Source of the DNA: an uncultured Oscillospiraceae bacterium
Lineage (GTDB): Bacteria > Bacillota > Clostridia > Oscillospirales > Oscillospiraceae
Assembly: GCA_900763675.1 (NCBI GenBank)
Contig: CAAFLE010000027.1
Location: forward strand, 1-36,919
Direction of reading: 5' to 3'
DNA length: 36,919 nt
Under the pieces are notes generated by a model. It was not told the origin of the DNA, searched no databases, and was given only the letters and a program-made list of their open reading frames with translations. Of the stretch, positions 1 to 7,831 are shown one piece after another; the first letter of the stretch is position 1, and every line of letters begins with the position of its first letter. The position numbers and the translations under genes are program-made.

Positions 1-443
1 ATGTTTCCAACAACGATGCGACCTATGCGCACGACGGCACCAAGACGGCAAAATGCGTGCGGTATGACCAGTGCGGGGAGACCCACACCATGCCGGATGA
101 GGGAAGCCGGTTAATAGCTCCTCCCCTCTACCGCGTGACCGACAAGGACGGCAGGGACATTGCCTACACGGCCGAGCAAAAGGGCGGCGTGCTGACCGTC
201 ACCGTTGACGCGGACTTCGCCGTGCTCACGGGCAGGCTCAGCGGCATCCGCACCCTCAAGGCGCAGGGCGTGGAGAAAATCGTCTTTGTCACCAAGGGCG
301 CGACCTCTGCGTTTATGCTCTCTGATCTGTTGGAAAAGGGCGAAAGCGGAAATACCTACAAGCTCACCCACGACGGCAAGACCGTCGCGTTCACCCTCGG
401 CGAAAAAATGACCGACGTGAGCGCCATGCTCACCAAGCCGTAA
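1..443 (+). CDS. C-terminal fragment of a secreted or surface protein (5' end outside window)
   Basis: The frame is open from base 3 to the stop at 441-443 and gives 146 residues without a convincing start, so it is the end of a longer gene. It opens with a segment reading DGTKTAKC..C (bases 33-75) followed by DEGSRL. I recognise this as the short Cys-containing linker motif that recurs in secreted Firmicutes proteins with Ig-like, leucine-rich or SLH repeats. The rest is a beta-rich region with alternating hydrophobic residues (GVLTVTVDADF, KIVFVTKG) and no membrane segment, sortase motif or anchor at the C-terminus. The function is unknown. I infer an extracellular location only from the linker motif. 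A possible hairpin lies 20 bases after the stop. Confidence 0.7.
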   Translation, partial: VSNNDATYAHDGTKTAKCVRYDQCGETHTMPDEGSRLIAPPLYRVTDKDGRDIAYTAEQKGGVLTVTVDADFAVLTGRLSGIRTLKAQGVEKIVFVTKGATSAFMLSDLLEKGESGNTYKLTHDGKTVAFTLGEKMTDVSAMLTKP

Positions 444-463
444 ACGAAATTTCAAAATCCATA

Positions 464-498
464 CAGGCGGGCAGGCACGGCTTGTGTCTGCCCGCCTG
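464..498 (+). terminator. possible hairpin terminator after the surface-protein gene
   Basis: An 11-bp inverted repeat (caggcgggcag at 464-474, ctgcccgcctg at 488-498) with a 13-base loop lies 20 bases past the stop at 443. It lacks a clean T-run on the plus strand, so it may be a weak or factor-assisted terminator, or only an mRNA 3'-end stabiliser. Confidence 0.4.
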
Positions 499-562
499 AG
501 CTTGTCAAAAAAGCGGTGTCCCCGGATCAAAGCCCAGCGCAGCGGGTCGCGCCGGAAAAGGA

Positions 563-626
563 AAAACAGCACCATCGGTCGATCGGACGCCGCCTGCGGC
601 GGCTGATGACCTTATGGTGCTGTTTT
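563..626 (-). terminator. terminator of the tRNA-Leu gene
   Basis: Read on the minus strand, the tRNA 3' end (631) is followed within five bases by an AAAACAGCACCAT arm (626-614), then an inner GC-rich stem-loop (around 610-584). The complementary arm (575-563) ends in a T-run. The long A/T-flanked, GC-cored hairpin is a typical intrinsic terminator oriented for the tRNA. Confidence 0.75.
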
Positions 627-630
627 GACG

Positions 631-717
631 TGGTGCCGGTGGCGGGGGTCGAACCCGCACGTCCTTGCGGACACGGGATTTTGAGTCCCGGGCGTCTGCC
701 AATTCCACCACACCGGC
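631..717 (-). tRNA. tRNA-Leu, anticodon CAA
   Basis: On the minus strand the 87-base sequence has a 7-bp acceptor stem (GCCGGTG with CACCGGC), a D-arm region starting TGGTGGAATTGGC, an anticodon stem CGGGA/TCCCG, the loop CTCAAAA with anticodon CAA (683-681), a type II long variable arm (TGTCCGCAAGGACG), a T-loop GGTTCGACCCC, and an encoded CCA (633-631). The long variable arm and CAA anticodon give leucine, decoding UUG. It stands alone, with its own promoter (728-756) and terminator (563-626). Confidence 0.96.
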
Positions 718-727
718 GTATGGCGGC

Positions 728-756
728 ATTATACCGCGGCGGCGGGCGCTTTGCAA
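728..756 (-). promoter_or_regulatory. promoter of tRNA-Leu
   Basis: On the minus strand a -35 box TTGCAA (756-751) is separated by exactly 17 bases from a consensus -10 box TATAAT (733-728). The tRNA 5' end is at 717, which is consistent with a sigma-A promoter giving a short leader. Confidence 0.8.
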
Positions 757-779
757 GGAAAAATATTCTGCAAGCGGTA

Positions 780-808
780 TTCCATTTTTGGGGGAGATAT
801 GATATTAT
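780..808 (+). promoter_or_regulatory. candidate promoter of the lipoprotein/two-component/recA operon
   Basis: TATTAT (803-808) is preceded at 17 bases by TTCCAT (780-785). The region is AT-rich and ends 40 bases before the first start codon. The -10 is good and the -35 is weak; an overlapping TATGAT at 798-803 is an alternative. The first gene of a long co-directional run starts at 848, so a promoter is expected here. Confidence 0.45.
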
Positions 809-847
809 AGTTTTGCCTATTTATGCGTATAAAAACGGAGACAGATT

Positions 848-2164
848 ATGAAACGATTCGTCCGACCGGGGGCTTTTCTTCTGCTTGCCGCCCTGCTCTT
901 CTGTTTGAGCGGCTGCTATTCCGGCAATATTGACCAATACTTTTCTCTGCCGATGGCGTCGGAGGAGTACCGGCAGCTGCAATCGCTCATCGACGAGGAG
1001 CTTGCCTCCGGCAGCGAGTACGCCGCGCCCACGCACGGCAGCTACCGCCAGAGCGTTCAGCTCAGCGACGTGGACAGCGACGGGAACGACGAGGCGCTCG
1101 CCTTTTTCCGCGACGGAACGAAAAACCCCAAGATCAACATCTACTCCGCAGAGGACGGCGAGTACCGTCTCGTACTCTCCATATCCGGCGAGGGTTCGTC
1201 CATTGGGCGGATCGACTACGCTGATCTCACCGGCGACGGGCGGATGGAGCTTCTTGTCTCGTGGCAGATCTCGTCCGGCGTGTCCGTTTTGAGCGTTTAT
1301 TCCCTCTCCGACTGGAGCGGCGATGTGCTTTTAAGTACCGACAGCACGGAATTTGTCACCGGCGACATCAACCGCGACGGACGCGACGAGCTGATGAATC
1401 TCCGCGCTGCCAACAGCACCACATATCTCATTGACCAATATACCTTCGCCGACGGCGAGATACCGCAGGCTGCCACCGCAGCACTTTCCGCGGAGATTTC
1501 CGCCTTGCAGCGGCTGCGCATGGTGACGCTTGCCGGAAATTCCCCCGCGCTGCTTGCGGAATCCACGCTTACGAACGGCGATCTTGTCTCCGATCTCTTT
1601 GTCTGCCGGGACGGCTCGCTCATCAACCTCACGATGAACCGCTCGACGCAGATTTCCGAAACGCGCCGCTCCTACAGTCTCGTGTTCGCGCAGGACATCG
1701 ACGGCGACGGCTGCACCGAGATTCCGTATCCGCAGCAGCTCTACAGCCGCGGCGACGAGGTTTTCTGGTCGATCGCGTGGCTCCGGTACGATGCCTCCGG
1801 GCGGACAAGCACCGTGATGACGACCTACCACTGCGTTACGGACAACTGGTATCTCGTCCTGCCCGACGGGTGGGACGTCGGGCTGACCGTCCGGCGCGAC
1901 GACAGCGTAGCCGGCGAGCGGGCGGTCATTCTCTCGCGGCTCCGTTCCGACGGGTCGCTGGAGGACTATGTTGCCATATACGCCATTACCGGGGAAAACC
2001 GGTACGAGCGCTCCAAGCTCGAAAACCGCTTCCTTTTGCAGGAGGAGGGCGCGACGGTATACGCCGCCGAAATTCTGGACGGCAAAACCGACGCGGCGAC
2101 CATTTCCAATCGTTTTCACGTGATATATACGGAATGGAGCTCCGGCTCCGTTGTGGGAGGATAA
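848..2164 (+). CDS. lipoprotein with FG-GAP/VCBS-like calcium-binding repeats
   Basis: This is a 438-residue secreted lipoprotein. Residues 1-22 form a signal peptide ending in the lipobox LSGC (Cys23). Four D-x-D/N-x-D-G-x-x-E loops follow: DVDSDGNDE (about 74-82), DLTGDGRME (126-134), DINRDGRDE (173-181) and DIDGDGCTE (283-291), each followed by a hydrophobic beta strand. This pattern is that of FG-GAP/VCBS repeats, which bind calcium and build beta-propeller-like folds. The start ATG follows GGAG at a normal distance. The next gene, a response regulator, starts 8 bases after the stop, and a kinase follows. I infer a surface accessory or sensor for that two-component system; the sequence does not prove it. 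The exact family and ligand are unknown. Confidence 0.75.
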   Translation: MKRFVRPGAFLLLAALLFCLSGCYSGNIDQYFSLPMASEEYRQLQSLIDEELASGSEYAAPTHGSYRQSVQLSDVDSDGNDEALAFFRDGTKNPKINIYSAEDGEYRLVLSISGEGSSIGRIDYADLTGDGRMELLVSWQISSGVSVLSVYSLSDWSGDVLLSTDSTEFVTGDINRDGRDELMNLRAANSTTYLIDQYTFADGEIPQAATAALSAEISALQRLRMVTLAGNSPALLAESTLTNGDLVSDLFVCRDGSLINLTMNRSTQISETRRSYSLVFAQDIDGDGCTEIPYPQQLYSRGDEVFWSIAWLRYDASGRTSTVMTTYHCVTDNWYLVLPDGWDVGLTVRRDDSVAGERAVILSRLRSDGSLEDYVAIYAITGENRYERSKLENRFLLQEEGATVYAAEILDGKTDAATISNRFHVIYTEWSSGSVVGG

Positions 2165-2172
2165 ATGCAGCT

Positions 2173-2862
2173 ATGAAAAAGGTACTGGTTCTGGAAGATG
2201 AAGCCAACATCCGCAGCTTCGTCGTCATCAATCTGCGCCGCAGCGGCTATGAGCCGATCGAAGCGGACTGCGGCGAGATGGCGCTTGAGCAGCTCCGCCG
2301 CCACCCGGACATCCGCGTGGCACTGCTGGACGTTATGCTGCCGGACATCGATGGCTTTGAGGTATGCCGCCGCATCCGCGCCTCCAACACGCGCATCGGC
2401 ATCATTATGCTCACGGCACGCAGCCAGGAGATGGACAAGGTCACCGGTCTTATGACCGGCGCGGACGACTACGTTACCAAGCCCTTCTCCCCCGCCGAGC
2501 TGACCGCCCGCATCGACGCGCTCTTCCGCCGCACCGGCGGCGAGCAGGACGTTGAGGAGACCGGCGAGATCCGGCAGGGGCCGTTCCGTCTGAACACGCG
2601 CAACCGCACGCTCGAAAAGAACGGCGAGCGCGTGCGTCTGACGCAGATTGAGTTTTCCATCATCAAATATTTCATGGATAATCCCGGCAAGGCGCTCTCC
2701 CGCGAGGACATTCTCAATGAGGTCTGGGGACGCGACTATTTCGGCGAGCTGAAGATCGTGGACGTGAACATCCGCCGTCTGCGCATCAAGATCGAGGACG
2801 ATCCCACCATGCCCGCATACATCACCACCGTTTGGGGCTACGGCTACAAGTGGGGACTTTAA
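2173..2862 (+). CDS. OmpR/PhoB-family response regulator
   Basis: This is a 229-residue DNA-binding regulator. The receiver domain (1-118) shows the acidic pair E8-D9, phospho-acceptor D53 in LLDVMLPDIDG, T81 and K103 in VTKPF. A winged-helix effector domain (about 130-225) ends in the usual TVWGYGYKW. I place the start at ATG 2173 (MKKVLVLEDE) because the receiver domain begins there and GGAGG lies at 2156-2160; the frame is open further upstream but overlaps the lipoprotein gene. It is the presumed partner of the kinase starting at 2882, with the lipoprotein gene just upstream. Regulon and signal are not visible. Confidence 0.92.
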   Translation: MKKVLVLEDEANIRSFVVINLRRSGYEPIEADCGEMALEQLRRHPDIRVALLDVMLPDIDGFEVCRRIRASNTRIGIIMLTARSQEMDKVTGLMTGADDYVTKPFSPAELTARIDALFRRTGGEQDVEETGEIRQGPFRLNTRNRTLEKNGERVRLTQIEFSIIKYFMDNPGKALSREDILNEVWGRDYFGELKIVDVNIRRLRIKIEDDPTMPAYITTVWGYGYKWGL

Positions 2863-2881
2863 GGCGGAGGAGCTGCATTCC

Positions 2882-4390
2882 ATGAAGAAGCTGCTCGCAG
2901 AGCTTTTTCCGAAAAAAGAAAAAAAGAGCCGCCATGCCGCAGCCGCCAAAAATCCGGTGCGTCTGCCGCGTCTGCGCGACATTCAGTTCCGCTCCATCCG
3001 CGCCCGCGGTATGTTCGTCGGCAGCGGTCTCGTACTGCTGGCGATCCTCGTTGCGCTTGCGGCGTATACGCTCTCGCTGCAGGCGTATTACTACTCCGCC
3101 ACCCGCGCCTCTTTGCAGGCAAAGGCGGAGACCGCGTCGGCGTTTCTTTCGTCCTACGTGGACCGCACCTACGCCGAGTTTTACCAGAGCGCTTTCAACT
3201 ACGCAGAAAACTTTGACGACAAGGACTCGCTCGAATTGCAGTTCGTCAATACCGAGGGGCGTGTGGAGATCGCGTCCACCGGCATTTCCGCCGGGTCCAT
3301 CCCCGGCTCGGACGACATCAAAAACGCGCTCGACTCCGGCAGGATCAGCTTCTGGCAGGGCAAGCGCTCCTCCACCGGCGAGAAGATCCTCGCCGTGTCC
3401 GCGCCGCTCGTGTCCGGCAGCGGGAACGTTGTCGGCGTCATGCGCTATATTACGAGTCTCAAGCTCATCGACCGGGCGGTGAATACGTCCGCGCTTGTCG
3501 CCGGAGGCATCGGGCTGGTCGTGCTGGCAATCGTCGTTTTCTCCAATCTCTACTTTCTCCGCACGATTACGGAGCCGATTGCCTCGCTCACGGGCGTCGC
3601 CCGGCGCATTGCCGAGGGGAGCTACGGGGCGCAGGTCGAAAAAACGCACGACGATGAGATCGGCGAGCTGACCGACGCGATCAACGATATGTCGCAGAAG
3701 CTCTCGCAGACCGAGCGCGTGCAGACCGAGTTCATTTCCTCCGTTTCCCACGAGCTGCGCACGCCGCTCACCGCCATCACCGGCTGGGCAGAAACGCTCG
3801 CCTACGATGAGGCGATCCAGGGCGATTCGCGCCGCGGCATTGAGATCATTACCCGCGAGGCAGGACGTCTTACGAAGATGGTCGAGGAGCTGCTTGAGTT
3901 TACCCGCATTCAGGACGGACGGTTCACGCTGCACGTTTCGACCGTGGAGCTGCCCGCGCTGGTAGAGGACTGTCTCTATACCTACAACGAGCTTTTCCGC
4001 CACGAAGGGCTTGCCGTTACGTATGTCTCCCCGGAGGAGGACCTGCCGGAGATCCCCGGCGACCCGGAACGGCTGTCGCAGGTATTTCTGAACATTCTCG
4101 ACAACGCCTGCAAATACGGCAAAAACGGCAAGAAGATCGACGTGAGCATCACGCACGACGAGACGAACGTTTCCGTATGCATCCGGGACTACGGTCCCGG
4201 CATCCCGCCCGCGGAGCTTCCGCAGGTGAAGAAGAAATTCTTCAAGGGTTCCTCCAAGGAGCGCGGCAGCGGCATCGGTCTTGCCGTGTGCGACGAGATC
4301 GTCACGCGCCACAACGGAACGCTGGATATTGCCAATGCCGCCGGAGGCGGCGTGCGCGTCACGGTAACGCTGCCGCGCAAGGCTTCATAA
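2882..4390 (+). CDS. membrane sensor histidine kinase with HAMP domain
   Basis: This is a 502-residue kinase. A basic cytoplasmic N-terminus (1-43) precedes TM1 (about 45-67). An extracellular sensing region (68-202) is of the size and strand pattern of a Cache/PAS-like domain. TM2 (about 203-223) is followed by HAMP (224-276, EPIASLTGVARRIAEG) and a DHp helix with phospho-accepting H290 in SSVSHELRTPLTAI. The ATPase domain has N-box NILDNACKYG (about 403-411), G1 DYGPGIP and G2 GSGIGLAV. GGAGG precedes the ATG. The spacing of 19 bases after the regulator makes them a pair. It resembles PhoR/WalK-type kinases in layout but has no cytoplasmic PAS domain. Ligand unknown. Confidence 0.93.
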   Translation: MKKLLAELFPKKEKKSRHAAAAKNPVRLPRLRDIQFRSIRARGMFVGSGLVLLAILVALAAYTLSLQAYYYSATRASLQAKAETASAFLSSYVDRTYAEFYQSAFNYAENFDDKDSLELQFVNTEGRVEIASTGISAGSIPGSDDIKNALDSGRISFWQGKRSSTGEKILAVSAPLVSGSGNVVGVMRYITSLKLIDRAVNTSALVAGGIGLVVLAIVVFSNLYFLRTITEPIASLTGVARRIAEGSYGAQVEKTHDDEIGELTDAINDMSQKLSQTERVQTEFISSVSHELRTPLTAITGWAETLAYDEAIQGDSRRGIEIITREAGRLTKMVEELLEFTRIQDGRFTLHVSTVELPALVEDCLYTYNELFRHEGLAVTYVSPEEDLPEIPGDPERLSQVFLNILDNACKYGKNGKKIDVSITHDETNVSVCIRDYGPGIPPAELPQVKKKFFKGSSKERGSGIGLAVCDEIVTRHNGTLDIANAAGGGVRVTVTLPRKAS

Positions 4391-4411
4391 TATTAAGGAG
4401 TATTCTATTCT

Positions 4412-5365
4412 ATGTCTCAGGATTCCAAAGCACCCGCGCCGTTCCGCACGAGCATCGGCGGGCAGGCGCTCATCGAGGGTATTCTCATGCGGGGCGTCGA
4501 CCGGCAGGCGATCGTCTGCCGCAAGGCGGACGGCACTCTTGTCTCCCGCGTCGATCCGCTCACGCTGAGTAAGGACAAGCATCCGTGGATGGGGTATCCG
4601 TTCATCCGCGGCGTGGTAAACTTCCTCGATTCTATGGTCAACGGCGTCAAGGCAATCACATGGTCCGCCGAGCAGCAGCCGGAGGATTCGCAGGGCGAGC
4701 CGGACAAATTTGATCTCTGGATCCAGAAGCACTTTTCCGACGAAACGGCGGAAAAGATCATTCTGTATACGGCGGTCGTTCTCGGCATCGCGCTCTCCGT
4801 CGGGCTGTTCGCCCTGCTGCCGACGTTTCTCGCCGGGCTTTTGAATAAGCTCATTCCGCTCGGCGTATGGCGCGGGCTGGTAGAAGGCGTTATCCGTCTT
4901 GCCATCTTCCTCGGCTATCTCAAGCTCTGCTCCAAAATCCCGGATATGAAGCGCGTGTGGATGTATCACGGTGCGGAGCATAAAACCATTTTCTGCTACG
5001 AAGCGGGGCTGCCGCTCACCGTGGAAAATGCCCGCATACAGTCGCGCTTTCACCCGCGCTGCGGCACGAGCTTTCTCTTTATCGTGATCTTTATCAGCAT
5101 TCTGGTGTTCTCCTTCGTGCGTACCGAGGGTACGCTGGCGCGGATGGGGCTGCACCTCCTGCTGCTGCCGGTCGTCGTCTCGATCAGCTATGAGATCATC
5201 AAGTGGGCGGGACGCAGCGACAGCACTCTTGCCCGCATCGCCTCCGCCCCCGGCAAGGCGGTGCAGCATCTCACGACCGCCGAGCCGGACGACTCCATGC
5301 TCGAGGTCGCCATTGAGGCGCTCACACTCGTTCTCCCGGAAGAAAAAGGCTCGGACGCCTGGTAA
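4412..5365 (+). CDS. yqhQ: YqhQ-like DUF1385 membrane protein
   Basis: This is a 317-residue integral membrane protein of the DUF1385 family. The N-terminal motif IGGQALIEGILMRG (15-28) and the central HGAEHKTIFCYE (186-197), with FHPRCGTS just before a membrane helix, are the family hallmarks. Membrane segments are predicted around 116-146, 155-175, 220-236 and 243-265. The biochemical role is unestablished; the B. subtilis member is called YqhQ. The gene often stands next to prmC in Clostridia, as here (17-base gap), which supports the call. An AAGGAG site lies a few bases upstream of the ATG. Confidence 0.88.
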   Translation: MSQDSKAPAPFRTSIGGQALIEGILMRGVDRQAIVCRKADGTLVSRVDPLTLSKDKHPWMGYPFIRGVVNFLDSMVNGVKAITWSAEQQPEDSQGEPDKFDLWIQKHFSDETAEKIILYTAVVLGIALSVGLFALLPTFLAGLLNKLIPLGVWRGLVEGVIRLAIFLGYLKLCSKIPDMKRVWMYHGAEHKTIFCYEAGLPLTVENARIQSRFHPRCGTSFLFIVIFISILVFSFVRTEGTLARMGLHLLLLPVVVSISYEIIKWAGRSDSTLARIASAPGKAVQHLTTAEPDDSMLEVAIEALTLVLPEEKGSDAW

Positions 5366-5382
5366 AAAAAGAGGGATTTGGA

Positions 5383-6270
5383 TTGGCAAAGACCTATAAC
5401 GAGCTGTATCTTTCCATGCGCCGGGCGCTTCGGGACGCCGGTGTGGAGGAATATGCGCTTGAAGCGCGGCGGCTGCTCGCGCAGGGCGCCGGATATACCG
5501 ACGCGCAGCTCATCGCCCGGATGTATATGTACGCCGGTGAAGAGGCGGAAAAATCCGCGCAGGAGCTTCTGCAGCGGCGGCTCTCCGGCGAGCCGATGGC
5601 ATATATCGCCGGAAAGTGGGAGTTTTACGGGCTGGAAATGATCGTCAACCCGTCCGTTCTCATCCCCCGCATGGATACAGAGCCGCTCGTGTTCACCGCG
5701 CTGGACATTCTCAAGTCCACGCCCGAGCCGCGCATTCTCGATCTCTGCTGCGGCAGCGGCTGCATCGGCTGTGCGCTCGGCGTGAATCTGCCGAAGGCGC
5801 GGGTCATTTTTGCCGACATCAGCCCGGAGGCGCTGTCCGTCACGCGGAAAAACATTTCTCTGCACCGGCTGAACTCGCGCTGCGTTGCGCTGGAAGCGGA
5901 CGCGCTCTCCCCTCCGCCGCTGCGGATGCAGGATTTTGATCTTATCGCCTGCAACCCGCCGTACATCTCTGAGGAAGAGCTTGCAAAGCTCGACGCTTCC
6001 GTCAGCGAATGGGAGCCGATGCTCGCGCTCGACGGCGGCGAGGACGGTCTCGTCTTTTACCGCAGCGTACTGCGAAACTGGAAGTCCGTTTTAAAGGACG
6101 GCGGATGGATTATATTTGAGATCGGAGAGGGACAGGCGGAGGCTGTGCGCCGTCTGCTTCTCGAAGCCGGGTTCCACAATCTCGGCTGTACGCTCGACAC
6201 GCTCGGCACCGAGCGCGTGATCTATGCACAGAAAAAGAAACATCATTCCACGGAATCTGAAGAAATGTGA
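5383..6270 (+). CDS. prmC: peptide chain release factor N5-glutamine methyltransferase
   Basis: PrmC methylates the glutamine of the GGQ motif in release factors RF1/RF2. This 295-residue protein has the helical N-terminal domain (TYNELYLSMRRAL..., 4-85), the substrate-side motif LIPRMDTE (93-100), the SAM-binding motif DLCCGSGCIG (120-129) and the catalytic NPPY (191-194). The start is TTG at 5383, preceded by GAGGG at 5371-5375. The next in-frame ATG (5416) would remove the conserved N-terminal helix, so TTG is preferred. In many Firmicutes prfA is adjacent; here recA follows instead, and no prfA is in the window. Confidence 0.93.
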   Translation: MAKTYNELYLSMRRALRDAGVEEYALEARRLLAQGAGYTDAQLIARMYMYAGEEAEKSAQELLQRRLSGEPMAYIAGKWEFYGLEMIVNPSVLIPRMDTEPLVFTALDILKSTPEPRILDLCCGSGCIGCALGVNLPKARVIFADISPEALSVTRKNISLHRLNSRCVALEADALSPPPLRMQDFDLIACNPPYISEEELAKLDASVSEWEPMLALDGGEDGLVFYRSVLRNWKSVLKDGGWIIFEIGEGQAEAVRRLLLEAGFHNLGCTLDTLGTERVIYAQKKKHHSTESEEM

Positions 6271-6281
6271 GGGATGCATCC

Positions 6282-7382
6282 ATGGCAGAAAAGAAAAAGG
6301 CCGCCGCTCCCGCCGCTGCCGTAGCGACGGACAAGAAAAAGGCGCTGGAAACGGCGCTCGCGCAGATCGAAAAGAATTACGGCAAGGGCGCGATCATGCG
6401 TCTCGGCGACGATATTGCCGTGAACGTGGAGGCGATCCCCACCGGCTCTCTGTCGCTGGATCTCGCGCTCGGCATCGGCGGCGTTCCCCGCGGCCGTATC
6501 ATCGAAATTTACGGACCCGAGTCCTGCGGCAAGACGACGCTTGCGCTGCACATTGTTGCAAGCGCCCAGAAGAGCGGCGGCGAGGCGGCGTACATCGACG
6601 TGGAGCACGCGCTCGAGCCGGCATACGCCCGCGCTCTCGGCGTGGACATTGACAATCTTCTCATCTCCCAGCCGGACACCGGCGAGCAGGCGCTCGACAT
6701 CACCGAGGCGCTGGTCCGCTCCGGCGCGGTGGACGTGGTCGTGGTAGACTCCGTCGCAGCGCTCCTCCCCCGCAGCGAGCTGGAGGGCGAGATGGGCGAG
6801 AGCAGCGTCGGCGTGGTGGCGCGGCTCATGTCGCAGGCGCTGCGCAAGCTCGCAGGCGCCATCTCCAAGACAAACACCGTCGTTATCTTCATCAACCAGC
6901 TGCGCGAGAAGATCGGCGTTATGTACGGCAACCCCGAAACGACCCCCGGCGGTCGTGCGCTCAAATACTTTTCGAGCGTGCGCATTGATATGCGCCGCAT
7001 TGAAACGCTCAAATCCGGCACGGAAATGGTCGGTAACCGCACCCGCGCCAAGGTCATCAAGAACAAGGTCGCGCCGCCGTTCAAAGAGGCGGAGTTTGAC
7101 ATCATTTACGGCGAAGGCATTTCCAAGGTCAGCGAGATCATTGATCTCGGCGTGAAGCTTGAGCTGATCGACAAGGCGGGCGCATGGTTCACCGTCAACG
7201 GCGAGCGCATTCAGGGCAAGGACAAGGTCAAGGAGTATCTGGAAGCCAATCCCGAGGTCGCCGACAAAATCGAAGCCGACATCCGCGCCAACGCCCACAA
7301 GCTGCTCACGCCGCAGGCGCGGAAGGCCGCCATCGCCGCGGGCCGCGCCATCGACATTTCCGCGGACGATTTTGAGGGCTGA
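6282..7382 (+). CDS. recA: recombinase RecA
   Basis: RecA forms ATP-dependent filaments on ssDNA, drives strand exchange and stimulates LexA self-cleavage. This is 366 residues. Walker A is GPESCGKTT (78-86), Walker B is VDVVVVDSVAAL, the L1 region is EGEMGESSVG (168-177) and the L2/ATP-coupling stretch is NPETTPGGRALKYF (217-230). The C-terminus is short and acidic (DISADDFEG). I choose ATG 6282, spaced normally from the GTGAGGGA ribosome site at 6267-6274; a longer GTG start at 6267 would place the start within that site. L1 differs from the common GDSH(V/M)GL (see findings). recX follows with a one-base overlap. Confidence 0.97.
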   Translation: MAEKKKAAAPAAAVATDKKKALETALAQIEKNYGKGAIMRLGDDIAVNVEAIPTGSLSLDLALGIGGVPRGRIIEIYGPESCGKTTLALHIVASAQKSGGEAAYIDVEHALEPAYARALGVDIDNLLISQPDTGEQALDITEALVRSGAVDVVVVDSVAALLPRSELEGEMGESSVGVVARLMSQALRKLAGAISKTNTVVIFINQLREKIGVMYGNPETTPGGRALKYFSSVRIDMRRIETLKSGTEMVGNRTRAKVIKNKVAPPFKEAEFDIIYGEGISKVSEIIDLGVKLELIDKAGAWFTVNGERIQGKDKVKEYLEANPEVADKIEADIRANAHKLLTPQARKAAIAAGRAIDISADDFEG

Positions 7383-7831
7383 TGAACGAGGAAGCAAAGG
7401 CGCGGGCGCTGAAAATTCTCGAGCGCCGCGACGTTTCCCGTAAAATGCTGCTCGACAAGCTCACGGAAAAGGGCGTTGCCGACGCCGACGCCGAAGAAGT
7501 CGCCGGCTGGCTCTGCGATCTCGGCGTCGTGAACGACGAACGGTTTGCCGGTCTCATCGTCCGGCACTACGCCGCCAAGGGCTACGGCGAGCGGCGCATC
7601 CGCGAGGAACTGTACCGCCGCGGCATCGACCGCGAGCTCTGGGACGCGGCGCTTGAAGAGCTGACCGGCTCGGACGAGCGGCTCGACCGGCTGCTCGGCG
7701 CCAAGCTGCGCGGCGACGCATCGCCCGAAAATCTCCAGCGCACACAAAACTATCTTCTTCGCCGCGGATACTCCTGGGAGGACATCCGCGAAGCGACGGA
7801 ACGCTATCTTTCCGGAAAGGACACGCCATGA
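7382..7831 (+). CDS. recX: RecA regulator RecX
   Basis: RecX binds the RecA filament and modulates its activity. This 149-residue, charged, all-helical protein shows the tandem three-helix pattern of the family: ALKILERRDVSRKMLLDKL (first repeat), VVNDERFAGLIVRHYAAKGYGERRI with REELYRRGI (second), and NYLLRRGYSWEDI near the end (third). The length is close to E. coli RecX and shorter than the Bacillus form. Its ATG overlaps the recA stop (TGATG at 7380-7384), implying translational coupling, and its own stop overlaps the next start by four bases. Confidence 0.9.
   Translation: MNEEAKARALKILERRDVSRKMLLDKLTEKGVADADAEEVAGWLCDLGVVNDERFAGLIVRHYAAKGYGERRIREELYRRGIDRELWDAALEELTGSDERLDRLLGAKLRGDASPENLQRTQNYLLRRGYSWEDIREATERYLSGKDTP

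Noticed and set aside
516..851. 111-codon plus-strand frame before the lipoprotein
   Set aside because: It runs through the tRNA-Leu gene and its terminator, and a structured RNA explains the bases.
6267..6281. GTG start for recA adding five residues
   Set aside because: The GTGAGGGA there is better explained as the ribosome-binding site for ATG 6282, and the extra residues are not part of RecA.
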